Program-made: the position numbers and the translations under genes
Shown: piece after piece, positions 19,363 to 29,500 of the stretch
Layout of the letters: every line of letters starts with the position of its first letter
How positions within the stretch are numbered: position 1 is the first letter of the stretch
The notes under the pieces: model-generated
Told to the model about the DNA's origin: nothing
Seen by the model: only the letters and a program-made list of their open reading frames with translations
The model's database searches: none
DNA from: Cellvibrionaceae bacterium 1162T.S.0a.05
Lineage (GTDB): Bacteria; Pseudomonadota; Gammaproteobacteria; Pseudomonadales; Cellvibrionaceae
DNA: 64,000 nucleotides
Direction of reading: 5' to 3'
NCBI GenBank assembly: GCA_000964245.1
Contig: LANB01000001.1
Coordinates: 1,095,501 to 1,159,500 of the forward strand

Positions 19363-20571
19363 CTAGCGCAATAGGTGCTCAGGAGGGATTTCACACTTTA
19401 ACTTGCTACCCAGCAATTCTTCGATGGCAGGCAAGCGAAAAGCATCATCTTCACAGGCAAAACTGATAGAGATACCACTGTTACCAGCGCGCCCCGTACG
19501 ACCAATGCGGTGCACGTAATCTTCCGGCTCTTCGGGTAGGGTGAAGTTCACCACATGTGTAACATCATCGATGTGAATACCGCGGCCTGCGACATCAGTT
19601 GCCACCAGTGCCTGCAGTTTACCGTTTTTAAAATCATCGAGGGTTCGTAAGCGCTTGCCCTGGGGTATTTCCCCTGAGAGTAAACCCACTTTAAAGCCCT
19701 TGCGACGCAGCTGTTCATGCAGATCCCGACACTGATCCCGCCGATTGGCAAAGACCATCAAGCTTTCGACGCCAGGTTCTTCCAGCAGATTGCCTAGCAA
19801 GCGAAATTTTTCATCGCCAGCAACCATGTAAATTGTCTGCTTTACCGACTCTGTGGCGACCCGTTCAGGTTCGATTTCGACACTTGCCGGTTCAAACATC
19901 CACTGCTCGGAAAGCCGTAACACGTCCTCTGAAAAAGTTGCAGAAAACAAAAGCGTTTGCCTGTGTGTTTTCTTTGGCGCCATACGAACAATGCGCTTCA
20001 CCTGGGGAATAAAGCCCATGTCGAGCATGCGATCAGCTTCGTCGATGACCAACACTTCCAACTGGTCGAGAAATATCACTCCCCGCTCACAAAAATCCAG
20101 CATGCGTCCGGGAGTGGCTACCAGCAAGTCAATGTGGCTGGATTGCAGTTTTTTCAATTGCTTATTGAAGTCCATACCGCCAACGACGGTGTGAACCTCA
20201 AAATCCAGGTATTTGCCTATTTCCGCTGCGTCCTTGGCAATTTGTACAACCAGCTCGCGTGTCGGCGCGATCACCAACGCCCGAGCTTCGCCCGCATAGC
20301 GCTCCTCAGGTGGTGGATTCTTTAATAAATCCTCAAAAACGGCGATCAGAAAAGCCGCCGTTTTCCCTGTGCCGGTTTGCGCCTTACCCAGCACATCATG
20401 ACCTGCAAGACTATAAGGAAGGGAACGGGCCTGAATAGGCGAACAATACTCAAACTTCAAATCTGCCAGTGCGCGCTGAATTTGCGGGGAAAGTGGCAGC
20501 TGATTAAAAGGAAGCTTTTTTTCAGCTTGGGATGACAAGGTAGCTACTCGCGTAAAAATTGAACGAGGCAT
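19363..20571 (-). CDS. rhlB: DEAD-box ATP-dependent RNA helicase RhlB
   Basis: 402 residues with all DEAD-box motifs: Q motif ([13 protein letters not shown]), motif I AQTGTGKT, Ia APTRELV, Ib ATPGRML, II DEAD ([12 protein letters not shown]), [18 protein letters not shown] and [12 protein letters not shown]. The short N-terminal extension and the absence of a long basic tail fit RhlB rather than RhlE, DeaD or SrmB. RhlB unwinds structured RNA, commonly for RNase E degradosomes. It diverges from the epimerase gene at 20675. Confidence 0.87.
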   Translation of the reverse strand: MPRSIFTRVATLSSQAEKKLPFNQLPLSPQIQRALADLKFEYCSPIQARSLPYSLAGHDVLGKAQTGTGKTAAFLIAVFEDLLKNPPPEERYAGEARALVIAPTRELVVQIAKDAAEIGKYLDFEVHTVVGGMDFNKQLKKLQSSHIDLLVATPGRMLDFCERGVIFLDQLEVLVIDEADRMLDMGFIPQVKRIVRMAPKKTHRQTLLFSATFSEDVLRLSEQWMFEPASVEIEPERVATESVKQTIYMVAGDEKFRLLGNLLEEPGVESLMVFANRRDQCRDLHEQLRRKGFKVGLLSGEIPQGKRLRTLDDFKNGKLQALVATDVAGRGIHIDDVTHVVNFTLPEEPEDYVHRIGRTGRAGNSGISISFACEDDAFRLPAIEELLGSKLKCEIPPEHLLR

Positions 20572-20674
20572 TCTAATCGCAGGCAGACAGCAAGTCCATC
20601 TCGCCGACGCCCCTTGGCAAGCCTGGCCTGAACGAGGACAATAGCGGCCCTCAAAGACAGAAATGGATGGAAAA

Positions 20675-21682
20675 ATGAAAATTCTGGTTACCGGTGCCGC
20701 AGGTTTTATTGGCTTTCACTTGAGTAAACGACTGTTGGAGCGCGGCGATGAGGTTGTAGGCATCGACAATCTGAATGACTACTACGACGTCAACATCAAA
20801 CTCAATCGCCTGAAGATGTTGGAAACGCAAAGCAAATTCGAATTTGTGAAAGGCGATATCGCCGATCGTGATGCCATCGACACCCTGTTTAAACATCACA
20901 GTTTCGACCGCGTTGTTAACCTCGCTGCGCAAGCCGGTGTGCGCTATTCCATCGAAAACCCTCACGCTTACATCAGCGCCAACATTGTGGGTTTCACCAA
21001 CATTCTGGAAGCCTGTCGCCACAATAAGGTGGCTCACCTCAGTTACGCGTCTTCGAGTTCTGTTTACGGCGCGAATACCAAGCAGCCCTTTTCTGAGCAT
21101 GACAATATTGACCACCCGGTTTCACTCTACGCTGCAAGTAAAAAAGCCAACGAGCTTATGGCGCACACCTACAGCAATTTGTATGGCCTACCAACAACCG
21201 GTCTGCGTTTCTTCACCGTTTATGGCCCCTGGGGTCGACCGGACATGGCGTTGTTCAAATTTACAAAAGGCATTCTCGAAGATCAGCCCATCGACATATA
21301 CAACAACGGCAATATGATTCGTGACTTCACTTATATTGATGACATCATTGAGGGTGTGGTACGAGTCACAGATAAAATTCCCGAACCTGACCCAGACTGG
21401 AATGGCGATGCACCGGATCCGGCAACCTCTTTTGCCCCCTATCGGGTGTACAACATCGGCAATAACAATCCTGTAAAGCTAATGGATTTTGTTGAAGCCA
21501 TTGAAAATGCGATTGGCAAAAAAGCCATAAAAAATATGATGCCGATGCAAGCCGGAGATGTGCCCGCTACTCGCGCGGACACCTCCGCTTTAGCAAAAGA
21601 TGTCGGCTTTAAACCCGACACATCCGTAACAGACGGTATCAACCGTTTTGTAAGTTGGTACCGCGACTACTTTAAGGTTTAA
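20675..21682 (+). CDS. UDP-glucuronate 4-epimerase, extended SDR family
   Basis: 335 residues from ATG 20675, which has GGATGGA just ahead; an ATG at 20663 would add four residues and lacks a ribosome site. NAD-binding Rossmann motif GAAGFIG at residues 8-14, catalytic YAASKKANE (YxxxK) near 150, and [14 protein letters not shown] and [12 protein letters not shown], which characterise UDP-GlcA epimerases (LspL/Cap1J/GAE type). It interconverts UDP-glucuronate and UDP-galacturonate for surface polysaccharide. No other polysaccharide genes are adjacent. Confidence 0.88.
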   Translation: MKILVTGAAGFIGFHLSKRLLERGDEVVGIDNLNDYYDVNIKLNRLKMLETQSKFEFVKGDIADRDAIDTLFKHHSFDRVVNLAAQAGVRYSIENPHAYISANIVGFTNILEACRHNKVAHLSYASSSSVYGANTKQPFSEHDNIDHPVSLYAASKKANELMAHTYSNLYGLPTTGLRFFTVYGPWGRPDMALFKFTKGILEDQPIDIYNNGNMIRDFTYIDDIIEGVVRVTDKIPEPDPDWNGDAPDPATSFAPYRVYNIGNNNPVKLMDFVEAIENAIGKKAIKNMMPMQAGDVPATRADTSALAKDVGFKPDTSVTDGINRFVSWYRDYFKV

Positions 21683-21992
21683 TTCGCACGGCATGTGTAC
21701 GCTGTAAACCCGGCACCCCCAACTCAAAGCGTGCAAATTTACTGACGAATTCGCTCAAGAATCGACTTTAAGTTTGCACGCTAAATCTATTGCAATCGTC
21801 GCCCACCTCCCTATACTCCCTACACAAGGACAGAGTTGTCACACGCAGGGAAGAGCCAAAACGGACTCATTTTCCCGGAGACGTCTTAAACTGCAACGTT
21901 TTTGCTCCGCTCCCGAAAATCGTCTATAAAATCAGCCCTTGACTATTCAGCCCTTGAATAAAGTAAAAAAATAAAACGTTTGGGAGAAACCT
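21683..21992. other. 310-base intergenic region before the TonB-dependent receptor
   Basis: Contains the inverted repeat at 21728-21782. Near the receptor there is a TTGACT at 21939-21944, followed by AT-rich sequence without a well-spaced -10. A Shine-Dalgarno TGGGAGA sits about six bases before ATG 21993. A short direct repeat CAGCCCTTGA occurs at 21933 and 21948. I see no open reading frame worth calling. Confidence 0.6.
21728..21782. promoter_or_regulatory. Inverted repeat AGCGTGCAAATTTA, possible operator or hairpin
   Basis: Left arm 21728-21741 and right arm 21769-21782 are reverse complements over 14 bases with one mismatch, separated by 27 bases. It lies 46 bases after the epimerase stop and 210 bases before the TonB-dependent receptor. 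Repeated GTGCAAA/TTTGCAC half sites could bind a regulator, or the RNA could fold as a loose terminator; there is no T tract. Confidence 0.4.
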
Positions 21993-24395
21993 ATGAGCCA
22001 GCCCGTTAATTCCCCTAAATTTTTTCGTCAACCTCTTGCTCTCGCGATTGCACTTTCTATCGGCGGCCTGAGTCAAAGCGCACTTGCGCAAGAAACTCCC
22101 ACGCTTGAAGAAGTCCTGGTCACTGCGCAAAAACGCGTTGAGACCTTGCAGGAAGTTCCGATTTCTGTGTCGGCCTTAAGCGGCGATAAAATCAGTGAAG
22201 CTGGCATCGAAAACGTCGAAGACTTGACTGTTCATCTCCCCAACCTGCATTTCACAGAAACCGGTATCAGCACCCAAATTCGTGTACGGGGTATCGGCTC
22301 AGACAACAGCCAGGGTTTTGAACAAAGTGTGGGCATGTACATCGATGGAATTTATTACGGACGCGCGCAATTATTCCGCGCACCAATGATGGACATGGAA
22401 CGCGCAGAATTATTGCGCGGACCACAAAGCACCCTTTTCGGTAAGAACAGCGTGGCGGGTGCACTCAACCTGACAACTGCCCGCCCCACTGATGAATTAA
22501 CCGGCCGTGTAGCCCTCTCAATGGGCGACGAATTTGGTGAACAGGAAGTCAATGCAATGCTGTCTGGCCCTTTCACTGATAATTTCCGTGGACGTATCGC
22601 CATTCGTGAGTTCGAAGATGATGGCTACTTTTACAATGCCTTCACCCGCGAAGACAGCGCAATGACTGAAGAAAGCACCGTTCGTCTCAGCCTTGAACTT
22701 GATGCCAGCGAGCGTTTAAGTCTTTACTTGAAAGGCGAGCGCAATGAATTTGACACAGTCGGCCGCCCTATCGAGATGACCCGCGACGAATCACTCATTG
22801 GCGGTTTGAACTACAACGAATATCTCACCCTGCTCAGCCAGCCGGGCTTTGACAGCGAAGCTGATTATGTGCGGGATATTAATCTTGTTGAGTACAGCAA
22901 TAACGAAGTGAATAACGTCACCTTTGAGGCCGCTTACGAATTCGATAGCATGACACTCACCGCGGTTACCGGCTTGCTCGACTACGCATACAACGAAAAA
23001 TGTGACTGTGATTTTACTGCGGCTGAAATTCTCGATATCGACCTCGTCGAAGATTACGATCAATTCAGCCAGGAGTTGCGCCTCAACTCGAATGCCGACA
23101 GTGATATTGAATGGATTGCCGGTGTTTACTACCAAAGTTACGATCAAAACTTTGATGACACAACGCACATTGCAGCGGAAGGTAACTTACTGACTCAACT
23201 CAGCGCACAGACCGCCGTCATGGCTGACACGGCCGTTTGGCGATCATTTGAACAGAGCTCCGATACCTGGGCATTATTCGGTCAAATGACCTATAGCTTT
23301 AATCCCGAATGGCACCTGACTGTGGGCGCGCGTTACACCGAAGAAACCAAGGAAGCGCACAAGGTCATCAATATTACAGAAGATGCTGAAGGTACAACGC
23401 CTGTCACTGATCCAGTTCAAGCTCAGGTTTTGGGTCTCACTTATCTCGGCGTCTTTTTATTGGAAAGCGAACAGTCACCAGGCGGGCACGATGTGAGAGG
23501 CGAGCGCGACGAATCCGCTTTCACTCCCATGATCAATCTTCAGCACGATTTTAGTGATGACATCATGTTTTACGGCTCTTACACCAATGGATTTAAAGCG
23601 GGAGGGTTTGATCCACGCTCCAATCGAATTGGTGCATTTGGCACTGCACCATCCACCGGAGTCGACCCCTTGCTCTATTTTGAATTTGAAGAAGAGCGTG
23701 CGGATGCGTTCGAATTTGGAATGAAAAGCACCATTGCAGATGGTCGTGGCGAAATTAACCTCGCGCTTTATCACACGAAATATGAAGACCTGCAAATCAG
23801 CCAGTTTGATGGCGGTGTCGGCTTTAACGTGGGTAACGCAAAAGATACGACAGTCCAGGGTATCGAGCTTGATGGTCGCTGGGCGCTCGCTGATGGCTTT
23901 ACCCTGAATTACGGTGCGGCCTGGCTTGATTTTGAGTATAAGGATTTCGAAAACGGCAATTGTTATGAAGGCCAAACGCGCGACGGTGCCGACCTGGATA
24001 ACGATGGCAATCTCGATACCTGTGATTACACCGGCAAACGCGGAGTTTACACACCCGAACTCACACTCAACCTTTCTCTTGACTATCGCTATGCGATGAC
24101 CGGTGATCTCGACCTGGTGGGTTTTGTGGACATGCAATATCTCAGTTCACAACAAGTTCACGTCAACCAGGATCCCGCTGGTGAAATTGACGGTTACACG
24201 CTGTTTGGTGCGCGCATAGCAATCGATTCCAACAACTGGACTGTCGCCCTGGTCGGTAAAAACCTTGGCGATGAAGAAATTATTTCTTATTCAGCCAATG
24301 CGCCCTTGTCTGGCTCGAACTTTAACACCAATACTTTTTACAGCTTCGTAAGGAAACCGCGCACAATCGCGCTCGAAGGTGTATTAAAGTTCTAA
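21993..24395 (+). CDS. TonB-dependent outer-membrane receptor
   Basis: 800 residues. A signal peptide (about 1-32, cleavage after SQSALA) is followed by the TonB box LEEVLVTAQKR, a plug domain (about 45-155 with QIRVRGIGSDN and ERAELLRGPQSTLFGKNSVA) and a 22-strand barrel ending SFVRKPRTIALEGVLKF with terminal Phe. It takes up an unknown ligand across the outer membrane using TonB energy. The PISVSALSGDKI and DGIYYGR motifs are those of the large CirA/IroN-like group common in Cellvibrionaceae and sphingomonads, where ligands are often carbohydrates or siderophores; nothing here decides which. Confidence 0.93.
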   Translation: MSQPVNSPKFFRQPLALAIALSIGGLSQSALAQETPTLEEVLVTAQKRVETLQEVPISVSALSGDKISEAGIENVEDLTVHLPNLHFTETGISTQIRVRGIGSDNSQGFEQSVGMYIDGIYYGRAQLFRAPMMDMERAELLRGPQSTLFGKNSVAGALNLTTARPTDELTGRVALSMGDEFGEQEVNAMLSGPFTDNFRGRIAIREFEDDGYFYNAFTREDSAMTEESTVRLSLELDASERLSLYLKGERNEFDTVGRPIEMTRDESLIGGLNYNEYLTLLSQPGFDSEADYVRDINLVEYSNNEVNNVTFEAAYEFDSMTLTAVTGLLDYAYNEKCDCDFTAAEILDIDLVEDYDQFSQELRLNSNADSDIEWIAGVYYQSYDQNFDDTTHIAAEGNLLTQLSAQTAVMADTAVWRSFEQSSDTWALFGQMTYSFNPEWHLTVGARYTEETKEAHKVINITEDAEGTTPVTDPVQAQVLGLTYLGVFLLESEQSPGGHDVRGERDESAFTPMINLQHDFSDDIMFYGSYTNGFKAGGFDPRSNRIGAFGTAPSTGVDPLLYFEFEEERADAFEFGMKSTIADGRGEINLALYHTKYEDLQISQFDGGVGFNVGNAKDTTVQGIELDGRWALADGFTLNYGAAWLDFEYKDFENGNCYEGQTRDGADLDNDGNLDTCDYTGKRGVYTPELTLNLSLDYRYAMTGDLDLVGFVDMQYLSSQQVHVNQDPAGEIDGYTLFGARIAIDSNNWTVALVGKNLGDEEIISYSANAPLSGSNFNTNTFYSFVRKPRTIALEGVLKF

Positions 24396-24426
24396 GCCCT
24401 GGGCGACTTGTTTCCTAATGACAAAC

Positions 24427-24460
24427 AAAAAACCAGAAGCTTGCCGCTTCTGGTTTTTTT
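24427..24460. terminator. Bidirectional intrinsic terminator
   Basis: Stem AACCAGAAGC (24431-24440) with GCTTCTGGTT (24446-24455), loop TTGCC, flanked by an A run on the left and a T run on the right. It serves both the TonB receptor gene and the convergent CBM2-bearing gene. Confidence 0.9.
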
Positions 24461-24480
24461 GTTTTAACCGCAGTATTAAG

Positions 24481-25446
24481 TTACCGGCACACAACAGATC
24501 GCAAAAGTGCATTTGCACTCTGTGCAGGTGTTTTACTTCCATTTATACCCAGGCTAATTTCCTGTCCGGGTTCAATGACGGCATTCCACTCCATATTACG
24601 AATATGGGCAGATCCCTCTTCTGAAAAAACTTCGCCAGACCAGAAGTGATTTATACTCACCGCGTCATCAAAGTTCAGCGCGAGCATCCAGGTGGAAAGT
24701 ACTTCCGCGCCTTCGTTTTTTAAAAATAAATTCGCAGTAAAACCTGTCCCCCAATCAACTTCCAGTTCATAGCGACACTCCAGCATGGCTGCGGCGGCCA
24801 GGTTTAACACCTGAACATCCCGAACAATTGCGCGCCCATACTTCAGGTGCGAGCCTACCGGCCGCAGGCTGAATTCTTCGCTCACAAAAAGCTCCCTGCC
24901 AACCATATTCAACGCATCCACTATTTGCGCGCTGTCCGGCGTGCTATTTCCATCGAGAAAATTGGCAATACGACGGCGAAAATACCAGCCCTCACCAGTA
25001 CCATCATCACTGACTCCCCGCAAATAATCATCCAGTGCAACATGTCCATATCGTTGGATATCCTGACTATAATTTTGCTTCACAGCAACATCATCGCTAA
25101 GCAATAGCGAATGACCATCGGCAGGGTAAGTACCAACGGGCAAGGCCGAACTGGAATACACTTTTATTGAAAAAGGTGGCGTGTCGGGATGACTTCGTTC
25201 AAAGATTGCTTGCGCCGTCTGCAAACTGAACGTTTCAAACTCAATGACAACTTGCCATTCATCCCGCTGCGGGTTTAGCCCTCCCCAGCTGGCATTAGGA
25301 ATTTCACCGCCAAAATAAAGCGCCTGCCAATCAACATCCAACTCCATAAACATAATGGTGCGCGCGCGCACTTCTACAGTGCAAAAAAATAATGAAAAAA
25401 TAAGACCTAAAACCGGAACAGTTTTTTGTTTGTACTTCGCTAACAT
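24481..25446 (-). CDS. Secreted protein with unknown N-terminal domain and C-terminal CBM2-like module
   Basis: 321 residues from ATG 25446, which has GGAG six bases ahead; an upstream in-frame start at 25491 would spoil the signal peptide. The signal peptide is about residues 1-28 (VPVLGLIFSLFFCTVEVRA). The last ~100 residues read as a cellulose-binding CBM2: CRYELEVDWGTGFTANLFL, NEGAEVLSTWML, FWSG, NMEWNAVIEPGQEISLGI, and Cys near both ends for the usual disulfide. The N-terminal ~190 residues (starting near FMELDVDWQALYFGG) match no fold I recognise; there is no N-terminal His, so a lytic polysaccharide monooxygenase is unlikely. A plant-polysaccharide role is inferred from the CBM and the nearby GH45 gene. 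Confidence 0.82.
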   Translation of the reverse strand: MLAKYKQKTVPVLGLIFSLFFCTVEVRARTIMFMELDVDWQALYFGGEIPNASWGGLNPQRDEWQVVIEFETFSLQTAQAIFERSHPDTPPFSIKVYSSSALPVGTYPADGHSLLLSDDVAVKQNYSQDIQRYGHVALDDYLRGVSDDGTGEGWYFRRRIANFLDGNSTPDSAQIVDALNMVGRELFVSEEFSLRPVGSHLKYGRAIVRDVQVLNLAAAAMLECRYELEVDWGTGFTANLFLKNEGAEVLSTWMLALNFDDAVSINHFWSGEVFSEEGSAHIRNMEWNAVIEPGQEISLGINGSKTPAQSANALLRSVVCR

Positions 25447-25704
25447 GTATAACTCCACAGGTGGTTTTTTTAAAATAAAACCGTTATCCAAATTTCCCTT
25501 TTAATATTCCCTGTTAGACCCACTTGCTTCTTCACGGCTCGCTTACTTTAGGTAGCAATTGTGAAAAATAAAAGAACAAACAAAGCGCATCGCGCCAAAA
25601 TTTTTTCTCAGGGGGAGAGGAGATCAATAAAGCAACAACTTATACTTGTAAACAAGCCTCAAAGCCTTTTCTACAATGAGACCGTCTTTTTATTTTGAAA
25701 ATAT

Positions 25705-26451
25705 TTACGCGCATACCTTACAATTTTTATTTTTATTAAAGTTTAAATAACGCCAACGATTCGCCTTACCATCAAACAAAGCTAGTACTCCCGTCAACAC
25801 ATCGTTCAACTCGCAAATTATTTTTAAGGCCTCAAGCGCTTGCGAAGTGCCCACAATGCCCACTACTGGTGCAAGCACGCCATTTTGTGAGCAGCTTAAA
25901 TTTTCTTCACCCACATCTTCATACAGGCATTGATAGCAAGGGTTCGTTTGTTCGCGTTTATCGATCACGGTGAGCTGCCCTTCGAAACGTACCGCTGCGC
26001 CAGAAACCAGGGGCACGCTCTCATCAACACAAAGACGGTTGACTTGCTTACGTGTTGAGAAGTTATCACTACAGTCGAGAACAACATCAGCACTTTTAAT
26101 GTGCTCTCTTAACTCACTGTCATCGAGCCGCCGGGCAAAGGTTTGGACCTGAATCATGGAATTAAGAGCCAGCAATTGCTGGCGTGCAGATTCAGCTTTA
26201 TTCACTTGCAAGCGGTTTTCATTATGAACAATCTGACGCTGAAGATTGCTCTCATCAACATGATCATCATCAACGAGTATTAGCTCACCGACTCCGCTCG
26301 CGGCAAGGTACATGGCTGCGGGTGAGCCCAAGCCACCGAGGCCGATAATCAGGCATCGTGCTGCACATATTTTCTCCTGCCCCTCAATATCAATCTGCGG
26401 GAGAAGAATGTGCCTGTTGTAACGCAGGAGCTCTCGGTCATTCATAGCCAT
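25705..26451 (-). CDS. moeB: MoeB/ThiF-family adenylyltransferase (HesA/MoeB/ThiF)
   Basis: 248 residues. The E1-like adenylation site has GLGGLGSPAA (Rossmann) near residue 36, the Arg-rich DESNLQRQIVH motif and DCSDNFSTR. Two CxxC pairs (CYQC and CKVC) bind structural zinc. It activates the C-terminal Gly-Gly of MoaD or ThiS by adenylation. In Pseudomonas moeB directly follows prmC; here the two are about 10 kb apart, with three plus-strand genes between them. A second small ubiquitin-like protein is encoded at 60948-61247, so the cognate partner is uncertain. Confidence 0.92.
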   Translation of the reverse strand: MAMNDRELLRYNRHILLPQIDIEGQEKICAARCLIIGLGGLGSPAAMYLAASGVGELILVDDDHVDESNLQRQIVHNENRLQVNKAESARQQLLALNSMIQVQTFARRLDDSELREHIKSADVVLDCSDNFSTRKQVNRLCVDESVPLVSGAAVRFEGQLTVIDKREQTNPCYQCLYEDVGEENLSCSQNGVLAPVVGIVGTSQALEALKIICELNDVLTGVLALFDGKANRWRYLNFNKNKNCKVCA

Positions 26452-26582
26452 ACCAAATTATTGTTACCCGATTCTTTTCACGAAATTTTTGCCACGATTG
26501 ATCAGATTTGTTCTCAAAATTCGCCATAAAACTGTGTTTGAATAGCAATCAAGGCTCATCCGGCAAGGAGAATATCATACGC

Positions 26583-29500
26583 ATGAATAAGCAAAGCCGT
26601 TTCTTTCACTCATTCCCTCAGCGTGGCGTCATGCTGCTTATCCTCTTTTTGCTTGCTTCCGCTTTTATGGCCTGCAGTAAGCAGGAGCCGGGTGTTTCAG
26701 ACACCGCGTCAACCAGCCCGCCTGCTGAAGGCAGCCCGCAGCGGCGCGAAGACGATAACACGATCTGGGAGCAGCTGATTGCCCATCACGATGAGAATTG
26801 GGTTTCGGCACACCAGGCCATCACCATCCATTTCCGCCAGGCCATTGTCCATGCAGACCAGGTCGGTACGCAGTTGGCGCATGCTGTCAGTTTTCAACCC
26901 GATGTGGCGACACTTGTCACGGCGGTGGATGAGAAGACCCTCCGCATTCAACCGCAATCGCCATTACTATCAGGTCAGGCCTATGCACTCAGCCTTCACC
27001 CGGACAAACTCCCCGCGCTGCACGCTCAGAATTTACCCGTCTACCGATTTCAGATTCAAGCCTTGAAACAGGATTTTGAATTACGCGTCGGGGCACTAGT
27101 ACCTGAAAACCAACAGGGAACGAACGCGATAAATTCTCTCATGCGCCTTGAGGGGCAAGTGCGCACCACGGATACCGCAAATGCTGAAGAGATTGAAAAC
27201 ACATTAAAAGCTGAACAGCAGGGACAAACACTGGCTATTTCCTGGGAACACGATGCCGATGGCTTGAATCACAGTTTCCGTGTCACGGGCATCAAACGCG
27301 CAGAGCAAAACGGTAATTTGCGACTGCATTACCAAACCAGCGGCCTGGGACTTACCAAAAGCGGGCATCAAGACATTAATATTCCTGCGTTGGAGCATTT
27401 TGAAATCACTGGTGTTCGCAGTATCCAGCGCCCCCGTCAGTATGTCGAAGTGAGTTTTTCTGAAGCCCTCGATCGCAACCAAAATCTGAATGGTTTGATT
27501 ACACTGGACGGCGAGCAAAGCAGTGTGCGTGTCGACGGCAGCCGACTGCAAATTTATCCACGAAGCAACCTTTCAGGCACTGTGGACCTGATGATTGCAA
27601 ACACACTACGCAGTAGCAAAGGTGCCGCCCTCGATAAAGCCTTGCAAAGTGACGTAACCTTTATTTCCGAAATGCCCGGCGTACGCTTTGTCAGTTCAGG
27701 CTCGATATTGCCCCCATCCGATAATCTCACTGTGCCCTTCGAGGCGATCAATGTGGATGCCGTCTGGGTAACCGCTTTTAAGGTGTATGGCAATACACTA
27801 CAGAATTATATTCAGAATTATCAAATCTCTTCTCATTACACCGACACCCGCAGCGGCCGTTACATCTGGCGAAAGAAAATCCAATTGCCCTCAGTGCCAT
27901 TTGATAAATGGGAACGTTTCGATATCGATTTACAGGAATTGATACAGACCCACCCTGATGCGCTTTTGAATCTGCAAGTAAGCATTGATCGCAGCACACT
28001 CGCCTTTCCTTGCCCGGAAGACGATGAAACACGCGTTCAGGAAAAATTGCAAAACCAGTCTTCAGAAAACGCTCTCTTAAAAAATTATGACGGCCCCAAT
28101 ATGGAAAGCTGGCGTGAGCGACCGGATTGGTTTTACCGCTACTACTCCAACGACAATGGCTATGTGAGTTATGAACAGCGCTCAGACCCCTGCTCTGTCA
28201 ACTACTACAGTTACTACGGCGCAAAAAATGTAAAAAGCGCACGCAATATTCTGGTAACGGATCTCGCCTTGCTTGCCAAAAAAGGGAGCGACAACACAAT
28301 CCACGTGGTAACAAGCAGTTTGAAAACAGGCAGTGCACTCGCGGGAACGCAAATCGGTTTGTATAACTACCAACATCAAATGTTGGCGAGTGCGGTTTCC
28401 GACAACCAGGGCATGGCAATCCTGGAAAGCAACGCACCCGGTTTTTATATTCTCGCTGAAAATAATGGCAATAAAAATTACTTAAGACTGCCGCGCAATG
28501 AAGCTCTGCCCACCAGTCAATTTGATACCCGCGGTGACATCGTCAACAAAGGGCTCAAGGGTTTTATCTACGGTGAGCGCGATATCTGGCGACCGGGAGA
28601 TAAAATTTTTCTCAGTTTCATGCTTGAAGACAAACAAAATACGCTCCCTCCCGGCCACCCCGTGAGCCTCGATTTCTTTGATCCACGGGGCAATAAACAC
28701 AGCACCTTGATCACCACCCAGGGCGTGGGTGCGATTTATACCTTTGAACTCGAAACAAACGAAGACTCACCTACAGGAAACTGGCATGCCGTTGTCAGAG
28801 TCGGTGGCGAATACTTTGACAAGATCATCAAAGTAGAAACCATCACACCCAATCGTTTAAAAGTCGAACTGGAACCTTCGCAGCGCCCCATCGTAACAAC
28901 GCAACCCTTGCGTACCGAGTTATTTGCCCAATGGCTAAACGGCGCCGTAGCAAAAAATCTGCGCGCCGACAGTGAAATTAAGTTGAGCCCGATGAACACG
29001 GAATTTAAAGGTTGGAGCCAATACGAATTTGATGACCCCGCCAGTGAATTTCGGTCTTACAGTGAATCGGTATTTGACAATACCCTCAATGACGAAGGTC
29101 GTGCGGCGTTTAATTTAAATCTATCCCATCTCAAAACCGCCCCGGGAAAACTACGCGCGACCTTTGTGACCCGCGTTTTCGAACAGAGCGGAGCTTTCAG
29201 CACAACCTTGCGTCAGGAAGAAGTCTTACCCTATGACAAATGGGTCGGCCTCTACATTCCCGAAGGCTCTGGATATCGCGGCGCGATTGCACGCAACCAG
29301 GATCACCCGCTGGAGTTTATTTCAATCAACGCAAATGGAGAGGTTCTTGCCAATCAAGAACTTGAATTACGTATCTACCGGATTGGTTGGCGCTGGTGGT
29401 GGGACCAAAGTGATGAAGATCTCAGCAATTATATTCGCCGCTCTCACACTCAGGCGCTTGTCGATGAAACACTGAAAACCGATAAGGAGGGTCGATCTCG

